From an uncultured Pelagibacteraceae bacterium (GTDB lineage Bacteria > Pseudomonadota > Alphaproteobacteria > Pelagibacterales > Pelagibacteraceae), in assembly GCA_902601895.1 (NCBI GenBank), contig CACKOU010000002.1, positions 78,290-142,289 on the forward strand: a stretch of 64,000 bases of DNA. The letters run 5' to 3'. The notes below the pieces were generated by a model that was given only the letters and a program-made list of their open reading frames with translations, ran no database searches and had not been told where the DNA came from. Positions 31,398 to 43,072 of the stretch are shown piece by piece. The position numbers and the translations under genes are program-made. Each line of letters starts with the position of its first letter. Within the stretch, counting starts at the first letter, position 1.

Positions 31398-33353
31398 ATG
31401 AAATATCCTGTTCTATTGCCTAATATATTTGATCATCCATTTACATATCTAAGTAATATTAAATTAAAACCAGGAGATTATGTAAAAGTACCTTTTGGTA
31501 AGAAAAATATTATTGGCGTAATTTGGGATATTTTTGAAGAAAAGAATAATAAAGAATTTAAATTAAAATCTATAACTGAAAAAATTGAAATTGAACCTCT
31601 AAGTAAAAATACAATCAATTTTCTAAAGTGGTTTTCCAATTATAATCTTGTACCCCTAGGAATGTGTTTAAAACTACATTTGATTAATGACGAAAATTTA
31701 AAAATAATAAATGACAAAGATTTATTAAAATATGATGCATCAAATGTAAAAAAATTTTATCAACTTTCTGAAGAACAAAATAACGCTTATAAAGAATTAT
31801 CAAAATATGATAGCAGTTTTAGAGTCCATTTACTTCAAGGAACAACAGGCTCAGGTAAAACAATAGTTTATTTTAAAGCTATTGAAAAAATTCTAAATAT
31901 AGGATTACAAGCACTAATTTTATTGCCCGAAATAGGACTAACAAATGAATTTGAAAAAAAATTTAAATCTTATTTTGGATTCGAAGCTGCAGTTTGGCAT
32001 TCAAAAGTAAGTCCAAAAAAAAGAAAAATTATATGGAATGGATTATCAGCAGGCAAAATAAAAGTAGCAATTGGAGCAAGATCATCTTTATTTCTGCCAT
32101 TCAAAAAATTGGGTTTGATTACCGTAGATGAAGAACACGATCAATCTTACAAACAAGATGAAGGAATTATCTATAATGCTAGAGATATGGCAATATCAAG
32201 AGCTAAACACGAAAATATTCCAATAAATTTAGTAACTGCAGTTCCATCAATCGAAACATATGAAAATATTAAAAATAAAAAATATAGTTACTCAAGATTA
32301 TTTAATCGATACAAAGGTGCCAATTTACCTAAACACCATGTTATTGATCTTTATCAAAATCAATTAGCTACCAAAAGTTCTATATCTCTCAAAACACTTG
32401 AAAAAGTAAAAGAACATTTAAATAAAAAAGATCAAGTTCTCTTTTTCATAAATAGAAGAGGTTTTGCCCCCTATGTTTTATGTAAAAAATGTTTAAATGT
32501 TTTTACATGCCCAAGATGTTCTATAAATTTAGTATTTCATAAAAATAAAAAAATTCTTTTGTGTCATTATTGTGGATATAACTCAAAATTAAATAGAGAA
32601 TGCAAAAAAGGAGATGTTTGTGAGTTTGTATTTAGTGGACCTGGAGTAGAAAAAATTGCGGAAGAAGTTAAAAACTTATTCCCTAATAAAAAAACAATAA
32701 TTTTTTCCAGCGACACAATGAATAAAGCATCTGGTAAAGATAAATTGGATAAAATTATATCTGGTGAAATAGACATTCTTGTAGGCACTCAATTAATATC
32801 AAAAGGATTTCACTTTCCAAAATTGAATTGTATTGTTGTATTAGATATTGATTTGACTTCTCAAGGACACGATCTTAGGAGTACTGAGAAAAATTTACAA
32901 CTTTATCATCAGCTATCGGGAAGAGCGGGTAGAACAGGTAAGCCAGCTAATATTTATTTCCAAACATATAATTTAAAACCAGAAGTTATATATCAAATTA
33001 CAAACGAAGATCCCTTCAAATTTTTAGAAAATGAATTAAATTTAAGAAAAAAAAATAATTTACCACCTTACGAAAGATTTATTGCTTTAATTTTATCTTC
33101 ATCAAATGAAAAAAAATTAGATATAGATGCCGTAAAACTTAAAAATATTTTATCAAAGTCTATAGATGCAAAAATTTTAGGACCCGTAAACGCTCCAATA
33201 TATAGAATTAATCAAAAATTCAGAAATAGACTATTAATAAGGGCAAAAAAAACATCTAGCGTTCAGAAAAAATTGAAGGATATATTGAAAGATTTTAAAC
33301 TCTCCAAAGGAATGAAACTATCAGTTGATGTTGACCCTATCAGCTTCAATTAG
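31398..33353 (+). CDS. priA: Primosomal replication protein PriA (helicase)
   Basis: PriA restarts stalled replication forks. The 651-residue protein is shorter than E. coli PriA (732), mainly in the N-terminal DNA-binding part. It has the Walker A motif GTTGSGKTIVYFKAIE, DEEH in ITVDEEHDQSYKQDEG, two visible zinc-type cysteine pairs in CKKCLNVFTCPRC and LCHYCG with further cysteines after them, and the helicase C-terminal motifs GTQLISKGFHFPKL and HQLSGRAGRTGKP. Helicase motif III, usually SATPS, reads TAVPS here. It follows lpd by 19 bp and probably ends the transcript. Confidence 0.96.
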   Translation: MKYPVLLPNIFDHPFTYLSNIKLKPGDYVKVPFGKKNIIGVIWDIFEEKNNKEFKLKSITEKIEIEPLSKNTINFLKWFSNYNLVPLGMCLKLHLINDENLKIINDKDLLKYDASNVKKFYQLSEEQNNAYKELSKYDSSFRVHLLQGTTGSGKTIVYFKAIEKILNIGLQALILLPEIGLTNEFEKKFKSYFGFEAAVWHSKVSPKKRKIIWNGLSAGKIKVAIGARSSLFLPFKKLGLITVDEEHDQSYKQDEGIIYNARDMAISRAKHENIPINLVTAVPSIETYENIKNKKYSYSRLFNRYKGANLPKHHVIDLYQNQLATKSSISLKTLEKVKEHLNKKDQVLFFINRRGFAPYVLCKKCLNVFTCPRCSINLVFHKNKKILLCHYCGYNSKLNRECKKGDVCEFVFSGPGVEKIAEEVKNLFPNKKTIIFSSDTMNKASGKDKLDKIISGEIDILVGTQLISKGFHFPKLNCIVVLDIDLTSQGHDLRSTEKNLQLYHQLSGRAGRTGKPANIYFQTYNLKPEVIYQITNEDPFKFLENELNLRKKNNLPPYERFIALILSSSNEKKLDIDAVKLKNILSKSIDAKILGPVNAPIYRINQKFRNRLLIRAKKTSSVQKKLKDILKDFKLSKGMKLSVDVDPISFN

Positions 33354-33360
33354 CCCATTA

Positions 33361-33381
33361 ATTCTTATCATTTTTAAGAAT
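33361..33381 (+). other. AT-rich inverted repeat after priA
   Basis: ATTCTTA 33361-33367 pairs with TAAGAAT 33375-33381 around a seven-base loop. It lies 7 bp after the priA stop and before the candidate atp promoter. There is no following T-run, so it is not a convincing intrinsic terminator; it may still mark the end of the priA transcript. Confidence 0.35.
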
Positions 33382-33388
33382 CTGAGCC

Positions 33389-33417
33389 TTGAAGACTGAT
33401 AATTCGTATGTTATCTA
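33389..33417 (+). promoter_or_regulatory. Candidate promoter of the atpHAGDC operon
   Basis: TTGAAG at 33389-33394 and TATCTA at 33412-33417 are separated by 17 bases. The pair lies in the 102-bp gap between priA and atpH, and would give a leader of about 32 bases before the atpH TTG start. Sequence prediction only. Confidence 0.4.
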
Positions 33418-33455
33418 AGCGAAATTTTAAACATCTTCATAATTGAGAGTATAAA

Positions 33456-34010
33456 TTGAGCGAGAACAAAATATCAATAACTTCTAATAATAGTTATGCA
33501 CAAGCATTATTTGAGCTAGCTAACGAAGATAAATCTCTAACAAAAGTAGAGGAACAAGTCGTTGCAATAAGTAGGCTCATTAATGAAAGTGAAGAATTTA
33601 GATATTTAATTAAAAACCCTACGACAAGCATTGAGGATTTAACTAGAGTTATAGAAACAATTTCTGAAAAAAACAATTTTGATAATCTTTTAAAAAAATT
33701 TCTGGTTTTTTTAATACAAAAAAGAAGATTTTTTTATTTAGAAAAAATTTTAAGTGATTTTATAGAAGTATGTTCGAAAGCTAGAGGCGAGATAAAAGCA
33801 GAGCTTTTTTCAGCTAAAGTACTTAACGAAACAGATATTTCTAAAATTAAAGAAGAATTATCTCAAAACTTTGGAGCAAAGATACAATTAGATTATAAAT
33901 TTGACCCAAGTTTAATTGGTGGTTTGGTATTAAAAGTGGGAAGCACAATGGTAGATAATTCTATTAAAAATAAACTGCAACAAATTCAAAAACAAATGAT
34001 AGAGGCATAA
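33456..34010 (+). CDS. atpH: ATP synthase F1 delta subunit, TTG start
   Basis: The delta subunit links the F1 head to the peripheral stalk. The 184-residue protein has NNSYAQALFELANE at the N-terminus and the C-terminal FDPSLIGGLVLKVGSTMVDNS signature of the OSCP/delta family. No ATG is available before the conserved N-terminus, so the start is TTG 33456. First gene of the F1 cluster; the F0 genes are not in this window, as usual in alphaproteobacteria. It abuts atpA. Confidence 0.95.
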   Translation: MSENKISITSNNSYAQALFELANEDKSLTKVEEQVVAISRLINESEEFRYLIKNPTTSIEDLTRVIETISEKNNFDNLLKKFLVFLIQKRRFFYLEKILSDFIEVCSKARGEIKAELFSAKVLNETDISKIKEELSQNFGAKIQLDYKFDPSLIGGLVLKVGSTMVDNSIKNKLQQIQKQMIEA

Positions 34011-35531
34011 ATGGAAATAAATCCTTCAGAAGTAACAAAAATACTAAAAGAACAGATAAAAAAGCTTGGCGATAGAGCTGAAGTTTCAGAGGTCGGACAA
34101 GTATTGTCTGTTGGAGATGGAATTGCAAGAATTTACGGCTTGGATAATGTTCAAGCAGGAGAAATGGTTGAGTTTTCCGATGGCTCTAAGGGAATGGCAT
34201 TAAACTTAGAGAGTGACAACGTTGGTGTTGTTATATTCGGTGATGATAGAGAAATTAAAGAGGGAGATACTGTAAAAAGAACTGGTGCGATTGTTGATGT
34301 ACCAGTTGGAAAACAACTTTTAGGAAGAGTTGTTGATGGATTAGGAAATCCAATTGATGGAAAAGGAGCTTTAGATAAAAGTTTAGAGAGAAAAAGAGTT
34401 GAAGTTAAAGCGCCAGGAATTATTCCACGACAATCTGTTGGTGAACCAATGCAAACAGGTTTAAAAGCAATTGATAGCTTAATTCCCGTTGGAAGAGGGC
34501 AAAGAGAACTTATAATTGGAGATCGTCAAACAGGTAAAACTGCAGTAGCTATCGATACAATTATAAATCAAAAGAAAATTAATGAGTCAGACGATGAAAG
34601 TAAAAAACTTTATTGTATATATGTTGCAATTGGACAAAAAAGATCAACGGTTGCTCAGATTGTAAAAACTTTAGAAGATGCTGGTGCAATGGAATATACG
34701 ACTATAGTTTCCGCAACAGCCTCAGACTCTGCACCTCTTCAGTTTTTAGCTCCTTATACAGGATGCACTATGGGAGAATATTTTAGAGATAATGGAATGC
34801 ATGCTTTAATTATTTACGATGATTTATCCAAGCAAGCAGTTGCATATAGACAAATGTCATTATTATTAAGAAGACCACCGGGACGTGAAGCATACCCAGG
34901 AGATGTGTTTTATTTACATAGTAGATTATTAGAAAGGGCTGCTAAGTTAAGTGATGAAAACGGTGGAGGTTCTTTAACTGCGCTACCAATTATTGAAACA
35001 CAAGCAGGTGATGTTTCTGCATATATTCCAACAAATGTAATATCTATTACAGATGGGCAAATATTTTTAGAAACTGAACTATTCAATCAAGGAATTAGAC
35101 CAGCAGTAAACGTTGGATTATCCGTATCTAGAGTTGGATCAGCTGCACAAACTAAAGCTATGAAATCTGTGGCTGGATCAATTAAATTAGAGTTAGCTCA
35201 ATACAGAGAAATGGCAGCTTTTGCTCAATTTGGATCTGATTTAGATGCATCTACACAGAAACTTTTAAATAGAGGCTCCAAGTTAACTGAACTTTTAAAA
35301 CAAGGACAGTATTCTCCCATGACAGTTGCAGAACAAGTTATATCAATTTTCTGTGGTGTAAAAGGTTATCTGGATAATATTGAACTTAAAGATGTAGCCG
35401 ACTTTGAAAATAAAGTTCTACAAAAGTGTAAATCTGATAAGCCTGAGATTATGGAGTCTATAGCCAAAACTGGAAAGATTGAGGAAGACATCGAAAAACA
35501 ATTAGTAGAATTAATTAAAGGAATTAAATAA
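34011..35531 (+). CDS. atpA: ATP synthase F1 alpha subunit
   Basis: This 506-residue regulatory nucleotide-binding subunit has the Walker A motif [15 protein letters not shown], the start [40 protein letters not shown] and the arginine-finger region [18 protein letters not shown]. Full length. It starts directly after the atpH stop and is 6 bp from atpG. Confidence 0.99.
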   Translation: MEINPSEVTKILKEQIKKLGDRAEVSEVGQVLSVGDGIARIYGLDNVQAGEMVEFSDGSKGMALNLESDNVGVVIFGDDREIKEGDTVKRTGAIVDVPVGKQLLGRVVDGLGNPIDGKGALDKSLERKRVEVKAPGIIPRQSVGEPMQTGLKAIDSLIPVGRGQRELIIGDRQTGKTAVAIDTIINQKKINESDDESKKLYCIYVAIGQKRSTVAQIVKTLEDAGAMEYTTIVSATASDSAPLQFLAPYTGCTMGEYFRDNGMHALIIYDDLSKQAVAYRQMSLLLRRPPGREAYPGDVFYLHSRLLERAAKLSDENGGGSLTALPIIETQAGDVSAYIPTNVISITDGQIFLETELFNQGIRPAVNVGLSVSRVGSAAQTKAMKSVAGSIKLELAQYREMAAFAQFGSDLDASTQKLLNRGSKLTELLKQGQYSPMTVAEQVISIFCGVKGYLDNIELKDVADFENKVLQKCKSDKPEIMESIAKTGKIEEDIEKQLVELIKGIK

Positions 35532-35537
35532 TTATAA

Positions 35538-37842
<2,305 letters not shown>

Positions 37843-37843
<1 letters not shown>

Positions 37844-38241
37844 TGAGTAATCTTTTTAATATAGATATTGTAAATCCAGAACAATCTTTTCTTTCTAAAG
37901 ACAATGTATTTGAAGTTGTAATTCCTGCTGTAGAAGGAGAGATTGGTATTCTTAAAGACCATATTCCAATTATATCTTTTTTAAAACCAGGTATAATTAG
38001 AGTATTCTCTGAGTCTGAGGAACAAAACTTTTATGTTGAAGATGGTATTGTCGAATTTAAAGATAATACATTGTCTGTATTAACTAGTTCAATTTTTGAT
38101 TTAAAAAATGCTGATAAAAATTTTGTATCTGAGTCGATAAGCAGTGCTGAAGCAGAATTATCAAAAGATAATATCGATGATCAAAAAAGATTTCTTTTAA
38201 ACCACAAAGTCGAAGTTCTAAAATCTATAAGTATTAATTAA
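37843..38241 (+). CDS. atpC: ATP synthase F1 epsilon subunit
   Basis: This 132-residue subunit regulates rotation. The N-terminal beta-barrel is clear (DIVNPEQSFLSKDNVFEVVI, GEIGILKDHIPIISFLKPG, FYVEDGIVEFKDNTLSVL); the C-terminal helical part is short and poorly conserved. It overlaps atpD by one base. Its TAA lies in a TTAATTAA palindrome that also supplies the stop of the convergent rppH. Confidence 0.96.
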
Positions 38242-38710
38242 CTACTTTTTCTAGTTCTTTTTGAATTTCTTGGTAAACATGAAGTTTAAAATCTACAACT
38301 TTACTTGTTAAATCTTTAATATCTATCCATTTCCAATCTAAAAATTCAGGATGTTTGGTTTTAATGTTTATTTCATTTTCCTCTCCATTAAACTTTACAA
38401 TAAACCACTTTTGCTTTTGGCCTTTATATTTTCCTTTCCAAATAATTCCCAAGAGGCGATCAGGAAGATCATAAGTTGTGTATTTGCTTATTTCTTTAAC
38501 TAGTTCTACTGACTTTATGCTTGTTTCTTCTTTAAGTTCCCTCAACGCTGCATCAAAATAATTTTCACCTTCATCAATACCGCCCTGAGGCATCTGCCAA
38601 AAATCAGCAGGATTATCAATTCTTCTTGCTACAAATATCTTATTTTCTTTATTTAAGACTGCGATTCCAACACCATTTCTTAATGGGAGGTTTTGAAATT
38701 TTTCTTTCAT
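38234..38710 (-). CDS. rppH: RNA pyrophosphohydrolase (Nudix)
   Basis: RppH removes pyrophosphate from mRNA 5' ends and so triggers decay. The 158-residue protein has a complete Nudix box (GGIDEGENYFDAALRELKEE), WQMPQGG before it, and QKWFIVKFNGEE with the YKGQKQKWF segment typical of the RppH/NudH group. It is the last gene of the leftward run starting at rplU, 2 bp after ctpA. Confidence 0.93.
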   Translation of the reverse strand: MKEKFQNLPLRNGVGIAVLNKENKIFVARRIDNPADFWQMPQGGIDEGENYFDAALRELKEETSIKSVELVKEISKYTTYDLPDRLLGIIWKGKYKGQKQKWFIVKFNGEENEINIKTKHPEFLDWKWIDIKDLTSKVVDFKLHVYQEIQKELEKVVN

Positions 38711-38712
38711 TC

Positions 38713-39846
38713 TTAACCATTTAATAATTTAAGAGCAAATTCTAACTGGTTATCGGTATCTGTATTTATTCTAAATTCATCTGAACCTTCAGCAATAACT
38801 ATATCAGGATTTACACCTACTCTTGAAATTGATTTACCTGATGGGAGATAGTATTTAGAAACAGTAAGTCTTATGGCACCTTCATTTTCTAAAGGAATAA
38901 TTGATTGGACTGACCCTTTTCCATATGTACTCTCTCCTACTAAAATTGCTCTTTTGTGATCTTGTAGTGCTCCTGCAACAATTTCAGATGCTGATGCAGA
39001 CCCATAATTAATCAAAATAACCATTGTTTCTCCATCAATAATATCTCCTTTTTTAGCAAACCATTTTCTATTTTCATACTTTCTTTTACTTTTTGTTGAA
39101 ACTATTTCTCCATTTTCTAAAAAATAATCTGAAATTTTTATTGCTTGAGATAACAACCCACCAGGATTATTTCTTAAATCTAATATGTAATTTTTAATTT
39201 TATTATTTTTCTTAAATTCTTTGATTTTATTTTTTATTTGTTTACTACTATTTTCATTGAATGATGTTAATCTTATATAAGCTGTTTGATCATCTTTAAT
39301 TTCTGACTTTACAGATGCAACTTGTATAATTTCTCTTGTAATTGTAAATATAAGTGCTTTTCTTTCTCCCCTTCTTCTAACAGTAATTTCGATATCAGAT
39401 CCAACTGGGCCTCTCATTAATTCTACAGCTTCAGAAAGAGTTTTTCCTTGAACTTGAACATCATCAATTTTAACAATGTAATCTCCGGCTTTGACACCAA
39501 CCTCCTCAGCTGGTGAGTTATCAATTGGAGAAATTACTTTTACGACACCAGCCTCCATACTGACTTCAATCCCCAATCCTCCAAATTCTCCGCTAGTCTC
39601 AGTTTGCATATTTTTAAACGAGACTGGAGACATATATGCTGAATAGGGATCCAAAGATTGTAAAACTCCGTTTATAGCAGCATCCATTGCTTCACTCTGA
39701 TTTACTTCATCAACATATTCTTTATTAATTTTATCTAAGACTTCGCTGAATAAATCAATTTTTTTGTAAATATCGTTTTCATTACTCAAAATTGTATTTG
39801 TAAACATGAAAAAAAATAATGAAGCTATTAAGTATACTTTTTTCAT
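38713..39846 (-). CDS. ctpA: Carboxy-terminal processing protease (S41)
   Basis: This 377-residue periplasmic protease has an N-terminal signal segment (about 1-21), a PDZ domain (about 85-165, with TSGEFGGLGIEVSME) and the S41 catalytic domain with the Ser/Lys dyad in NYGSASASEIVAGAL and GESTYGKGSVQSI. It trims proteins from their C-termini. It is somewhat shorter than many alphaproteobacterial CtpA proteins (about 440), mostly at the C-terminus. It overlaps rsfS by 4 bp. Confidence 0.95.
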   Translation of the reverse strand: MKKVYLIASLFFFMFTNTILSNENDIYKKIDLFSEVLDKINKEYVDEVNQSEAMDAAINGVLQSLDPYSAYMSPVSFKNMQTETSGEFGGLGIEVSMEAGVVKVISPIDNSPAEEVGVKAGDYIVKIDDVQVQGKTLSEAVELMRGPVGSDIEITVRRRGERKALIFTITREIIQVASVKSEIKDDQTAYIRLTSFNENSSKQIKNKIKEFKKNNKIKNYILDLRNNPGGLLSQAIKISDYFLENGEIVSTKSKRKYENRKWFAKKGDIIDGETMVILINYGSASASEIVAGALQDHKRAILVGESTYGKGSVQSIIPLENEGAIRLTVSKYYLPSGKSISRVGVNPDIVIAEGSDEFRINTDTDNQLEFALKLLNG

Positions 39847-40193
39847 ATGATCAGTTTTTCTTTAGGAATTAATTCTGACCACATTTTTTCTAATTCGTAA
39901 AATTTTCTTTTTTCAGGATTAAAAATATGAACTATTAAGTCTATTCCATCTACAAGCTTCCAATCATTGCTATCTTTTCCTTCAATTTTACAATTATTCA
40001 CACCATTAATTTTTAATTTTTCAAAAACTTGTTCAGATAAAGCCTGAATATGTCTTGATGATGTACCACTAGCTATAATCATGAAGTCTGCAACTGATGA
40101 TTTTCCTTCGAGATCTATTGAAACTATGTCTAAGGCTTTATTAATATCAAGCGTTTTGATTATTTCATCTTTAAGGGCTGATATTTTTTCCAT
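39843..40193 (-). CDS. rsfS: Ribosomal silencing factor RsfS
   Basis: RsfS binds ribosomal protein L14 and blocks subunit joining when nutrients are scarce. The 116-residue protein has the family core: DIVSIDLEGKSSVADFMIIA, SGTSSRHIQALSEQV, EGKDSNDWKLVDGIDLIVHI and FNPEKRKFYELEKMW. It sits between nadD and ctpA, the usual nadD-rsfS linkage. Confidence 0.96.
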   Translation of the reverse strand: MEKISALKDEIIKTLDINKALDIVSIDLEGKSSVADFMIIASGTSSRHIQALSEQVFEKLKINGVNNCKIEGKDSNDWKLVDGIDLIVHIFNPEKRKFYELEKMWSELIPKEKLII

Positions 40194-40210
40194 TAATTAA
40201 ATTAAGAGTA

Positions 40211-40753
40211 TCAAATTTTTCTTAATTGAGAAGATGAAATATTGACTTTATTAAACTTTATAAATTCAACTGCTTTTTTATTATATTTCTTAAATGATTT
40301 AGATTTAAAAGCCTTTGATTTGTATCCATTTCTATCAAATACCAATATTTTGCACATTTTAGTTATTGAATTGTACCCTTTCCATTTATGAAAATTTATT
40401 AGGTTATCTGCCCCCATTAAAAAAAATATTTCTGAATGTTTAAACTTTTTTTTTAAATATTTAATTAAATCTACTGTACGATTAGATTTTATTATTTCTT
40501 CAAAACATTTAACTTTTATAAATTTATTATTTTTATTAATTTTTTTTGCATAAGCTGTTCTTTTAAATAGATCATTTGGACTATTTTTTTTAAATGGATT
40601 TTGTTTTGTTATAGCCCATATAACTTGGCTTAAATTATAATTTTTTTTTGCTAATTTAGAAATTCTTACATGACCAACATGTGCTGGATCAAACGATCCA
40701 CCAAGTATACCAATCTTTTTATTTTCTAATTTGCCCCGAACCATAAACTTCAT
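40211..40753 (-). CDS. nadD: Nicotinate-nucleotide adenylyltransferase, short C-terminus
   Basis: NadD makes deamido-NAD from nicotinate mononucleotide. The 180-residue protein has the nucleotidyltransferase motif KIGILGGSFDPAHVGHVRIS and FFLMGADNLINFHKWKGYNSI. It ends at ISSSQLRKI, where relatives normally continue for about 20 residues after an ISST-x-[IL]R motif, so the last helix is missing. The start overlaps proA by 35 bp; a second ATG three codons later is also possible. Confidence 0.9.
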   Translation of the reverse strand: MKFMVRGKLENKKIGILGGSFDPAHVGHVRISKLAKKNYNLSQVIWAITKQNPFKKNSPNDLFKRTAYAKKINKNNKFIKVKCFEEIIKSNRTVDLIKYLKKKFKHSEIFFLMGADNLINFHKWKGYNSITKMCKILVFDRNGYKSKAFKSKSFKKYNKKAVEFIKFNKVNISSSQLRKI

Positions 40754-41966
40754 ATTTATAACTTACTAACTGATTTAGACCGACAGGACCTCTTGGTGGT
40801 AAGGTGTTTGTTGAAATTCCAACCTCTCCACCAAAACCAAATTCTCCTCCGTCCGCAAATTGTGTTGATGAATTTTGAATAGCAATAGAGCTTTTTACAT
40901 TCTTAATAAAGAATTTTGCTGTATTTTTGTTTTTGGTTACTATTGCATCTGTATGCATAGTTCCATATTTGTTGATATGGGCAACTGCTTCTTTGACATC
41001 ATGCACTAATTTAACCGAAATAATCGGTGAAAGATGTTCTTTTGACCAAGTATTATTATTTGCAGGATATGTTTTGCCTTTAAATAATTTACTTATTTTT
41101 CTATCAGCTAAAATTTTACAACCACTTTTAGCTAGTGAATTTAAAATTAAATTTACTGACTTTGATTTACTTTTATGTATTAAGAGAGTTTCAGTTGCAC
41201 CACATATACTAGTATTTCTCAACTTAGCATTTAATACTATTTTGTTTGCCATATTATCTTCTGCCTCTTTATCAATATATGTATGACAAATTCCTTCCAA
41301 ATGACCAATAACTGGCACCTTTGAAAGTTGTTTAACTTTTTTTACTAAATTTTTTCCACCTCGTGGTATTACAACATCAATGGAGCTTTCCATTTTTGAT
41401 AATAAATAATCTACGAGTTTTCTGCTTTTATTGTTTATAAACTGGACGTAATTTTCGTTTACTTTATTTTTTTTTAGAGCTTTCCTAAATAAATTTACTA
41501 AAATTTTATTACTATTGTAGGCTTCGGAACCACCTCTTAATATAACAGCATTTCCAGATTTAAAACAAAGTGCTGATACATCCGAAGTAACATTGGGTCT
41601 ACTCTCAAATATTACACCTATAACTCCTATTGGTATTGTAACTCTTCTAATTTCAAGTCCATTTGGTCTTTTCCATTTGGAAGTTACTTGATTAACTGGA
41701 TCTTTAAAAGAAGTAATAATTTTAATAGAGTCAATTATACTTTTTAATTTATTATTATTGAGAGTGAGTCTTTGAATTAAGTTTTCTTTTAATTTTTTTC
41801 CTCTTGCATAAAAAATATCTTTCTTATTTTCACTAATAATTTTATTCTTATTAATCTCAATTAATTTTACAAAATCTTTTAAAACTTTATTCTTTTTTTT
41901 TGAACTAATACTTGAATTCAAAGCTTTTCTAGAATTCAATCCAATTTTTTTAAGTAGTTTACTCAT
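40719..41966 (-). CDS. proA: Glutamate-5-semialdehyde dehydrogenase (gamma-glutamyl phosphate reductase)
   Basis: ProA reduces gamma-glutamyl phosphate in proline synthesis. The 415-residue protein has IPIGVIGVIFESRPNVTSD, GNAVILRGGSEAYNSN, the catalytic cysteine in RNTSICGATETLLIH, and STQFADGGEFGFGGEVGIST followed by the RGPVGLNQLVSYKY end. It is one base from proB, the usual pairing. Confidence 0.97.
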   Translation of the reverse strand: MSKLLKKIGLNSRKALNSSISSKKKNKVLKDFVKLIEINKNKIISENKKDIFYARGKKLKENLIQRLTLNNNKLKSIIDSIKIITSFKDPVNQVTSKWKRPNGLEIRRVTIPIGVIGVIFESRPNVTSDVSALCFKSGNAVILRGGSEAYNSNKILVNLFRKALKKNKVNENYVQFINNKSRKLVDYLLSKMESSIDVVIPRGGKNLVKKVKQLSKVPVIGHLEGICHTYIDKEAEDNMANKIVLNAKLRNTSICGATETLLIHKSKSKSVNLILNSLAKSGCKILADRKISKLFKGKTYPANNNTWSKEHLSPIISVKLVHDVKEAVAHINKYGTMHTDAIVTKNKNTAKFFIKNVKSSIAIQNSSTQFADGGEFGFGGEVGISTNTLPPRGPVGLNQLVSYKYEVYGSGQIRK

Positions 41967-43072
41967 TAAATTTTAACCATATCATCTTTATGTATAACTT
42001 CAGACTTTGTAACATAGCCTAAAAGATTACTAATTTTGTTAGAATGCTCTCCTTTTATTTTGGATATCTCATCAGATGTAAAACTGCTCAACCCTCTAGC
42101 AAATTCTTTGTTATTTTTATCTAAAATTCTAACATGATCACCTTTAACAAATTTTCCTGAAACTTTTCTAATACCTGCAGCTAATAAACTTTTTCCATTT
42201 TTTAAAGCATTTAAAGCACCATCATCTATAATAATTTCTCCTTTTGGAGATATAGAGCTAATTATCCATTTTTTTCTTGCATCTAATTTAGATACTTTTG
42301 GCAAAAACCATGTCCCAGAATTATGTTCCAGAATATTTTTAATTGGTCTTTTAATTAAACCATTTGCAATAGCCATATAGCAACCTGAGACTTGACATAC
42401 TTTTGCAGCATCAATTTTCGTTTTCATTCCACCAGTACCGTACTCACTTGTGCTTTTACTTGAAAAATTTTCAATTTTAGAATCAATATTTTTTATTTCT
42501 TTAATCAATTTAGCATTTTTATGGATTTTTGGGTTTTTAGAATACAATCCATCAACATCAGACAATAATATTAAGCAATCTGCACCTGATATTTGAGCAA
42601 CTCTTGATGCTAATCTGTCATTATCTCCATATTTAATTTCAGAAGTTGCAATACTATCATTTTCATTAACAACAGGTACAAAATTAAGCTCAAATAAGTT
42701 TTCGAAAGTTCTTTTAGCATTTATAGCTCTTCTTCTTTGTTCAGTATCTTCTAAAGTAATTAGAATTTGAGAAATATTTATTTTATTTGAGCTAAATGTC
42801 TTTTTAAAAAGATTCATTAATTCTATTTGTCCAATTGATGCAACAGCTTGGCTTTTATCAAGCTTTAAAGTTTTTTTATTTAATTGTAATTTTTTACACC
42901 CTAAAGCAATTGCTCCTGAACTTACTATAACAACGTTCTTTTTAAGTTTTTGTAACTCTTTAATATCTTTAGCAAATTCTAAAAGCCATTTTTCTCTAAT
43001 AATTTTATTGTCATTTATTAATAAAGATGAACCTATTTTTATTACTACAGTTTTGGAGTCCTTAAGATACAT
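41966..43072 (-). CDS. proB: Glutamate 5-kinase with PUA domain
   Basis: ProB phosphorylates glutamate, the first and feedback-regulated step of proline synthesis. The 368-residue protein has an amino-acid-kinase domain (VVIKIGSSLL, VSSGAIALGCKKL, NENDSIATSEIKYGDNDRL, STSEYGTGGMKTKIDAAK) and a C-terminal PUA domain (about 275-360, GEIIIDDGALNALKNGKSLL). It overlaps obgE by 11 bp and proA by one base. Confidence 0.97.
   Translation of the reverse strand: MYLKDSKTVVIKIGSSLLINDNKIIREKWLLEFAKDIKELQKLKKNVVIVSSGAIALGCKKLQLNKKTLKLDKSQAVASIGQIELMNLFKKTFSSNKINISQILITLEDTEQRRRAINAKRTFENLFELNFVPVVNENDSIATSEIKYGDNDRLASRVAQISGADCLILLSDVDGLYSKNPKIHKNAKLIKEIKNIDSKIENFSSKSTSEYGTGGMKTKIDAAKVCQVSGCYMAIANGLIKRPIKNILEHNSGTWFLPKVSKLDARKKWIISSISPKGEIIIDDGALNALKNGKSLLAAGIRKVSGKFVKGDHVRILDKNNKEFARGLSSFTSDEISKIKGEHSNKISNLLGYVTKSEVIHKDDMVKI

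Noticed and set aside
33361..33381. Intrinsic terminator after priA
   Set aside because: The inverted repeat is AT-only and has no T-run after it, so it is listed only as a repeat.
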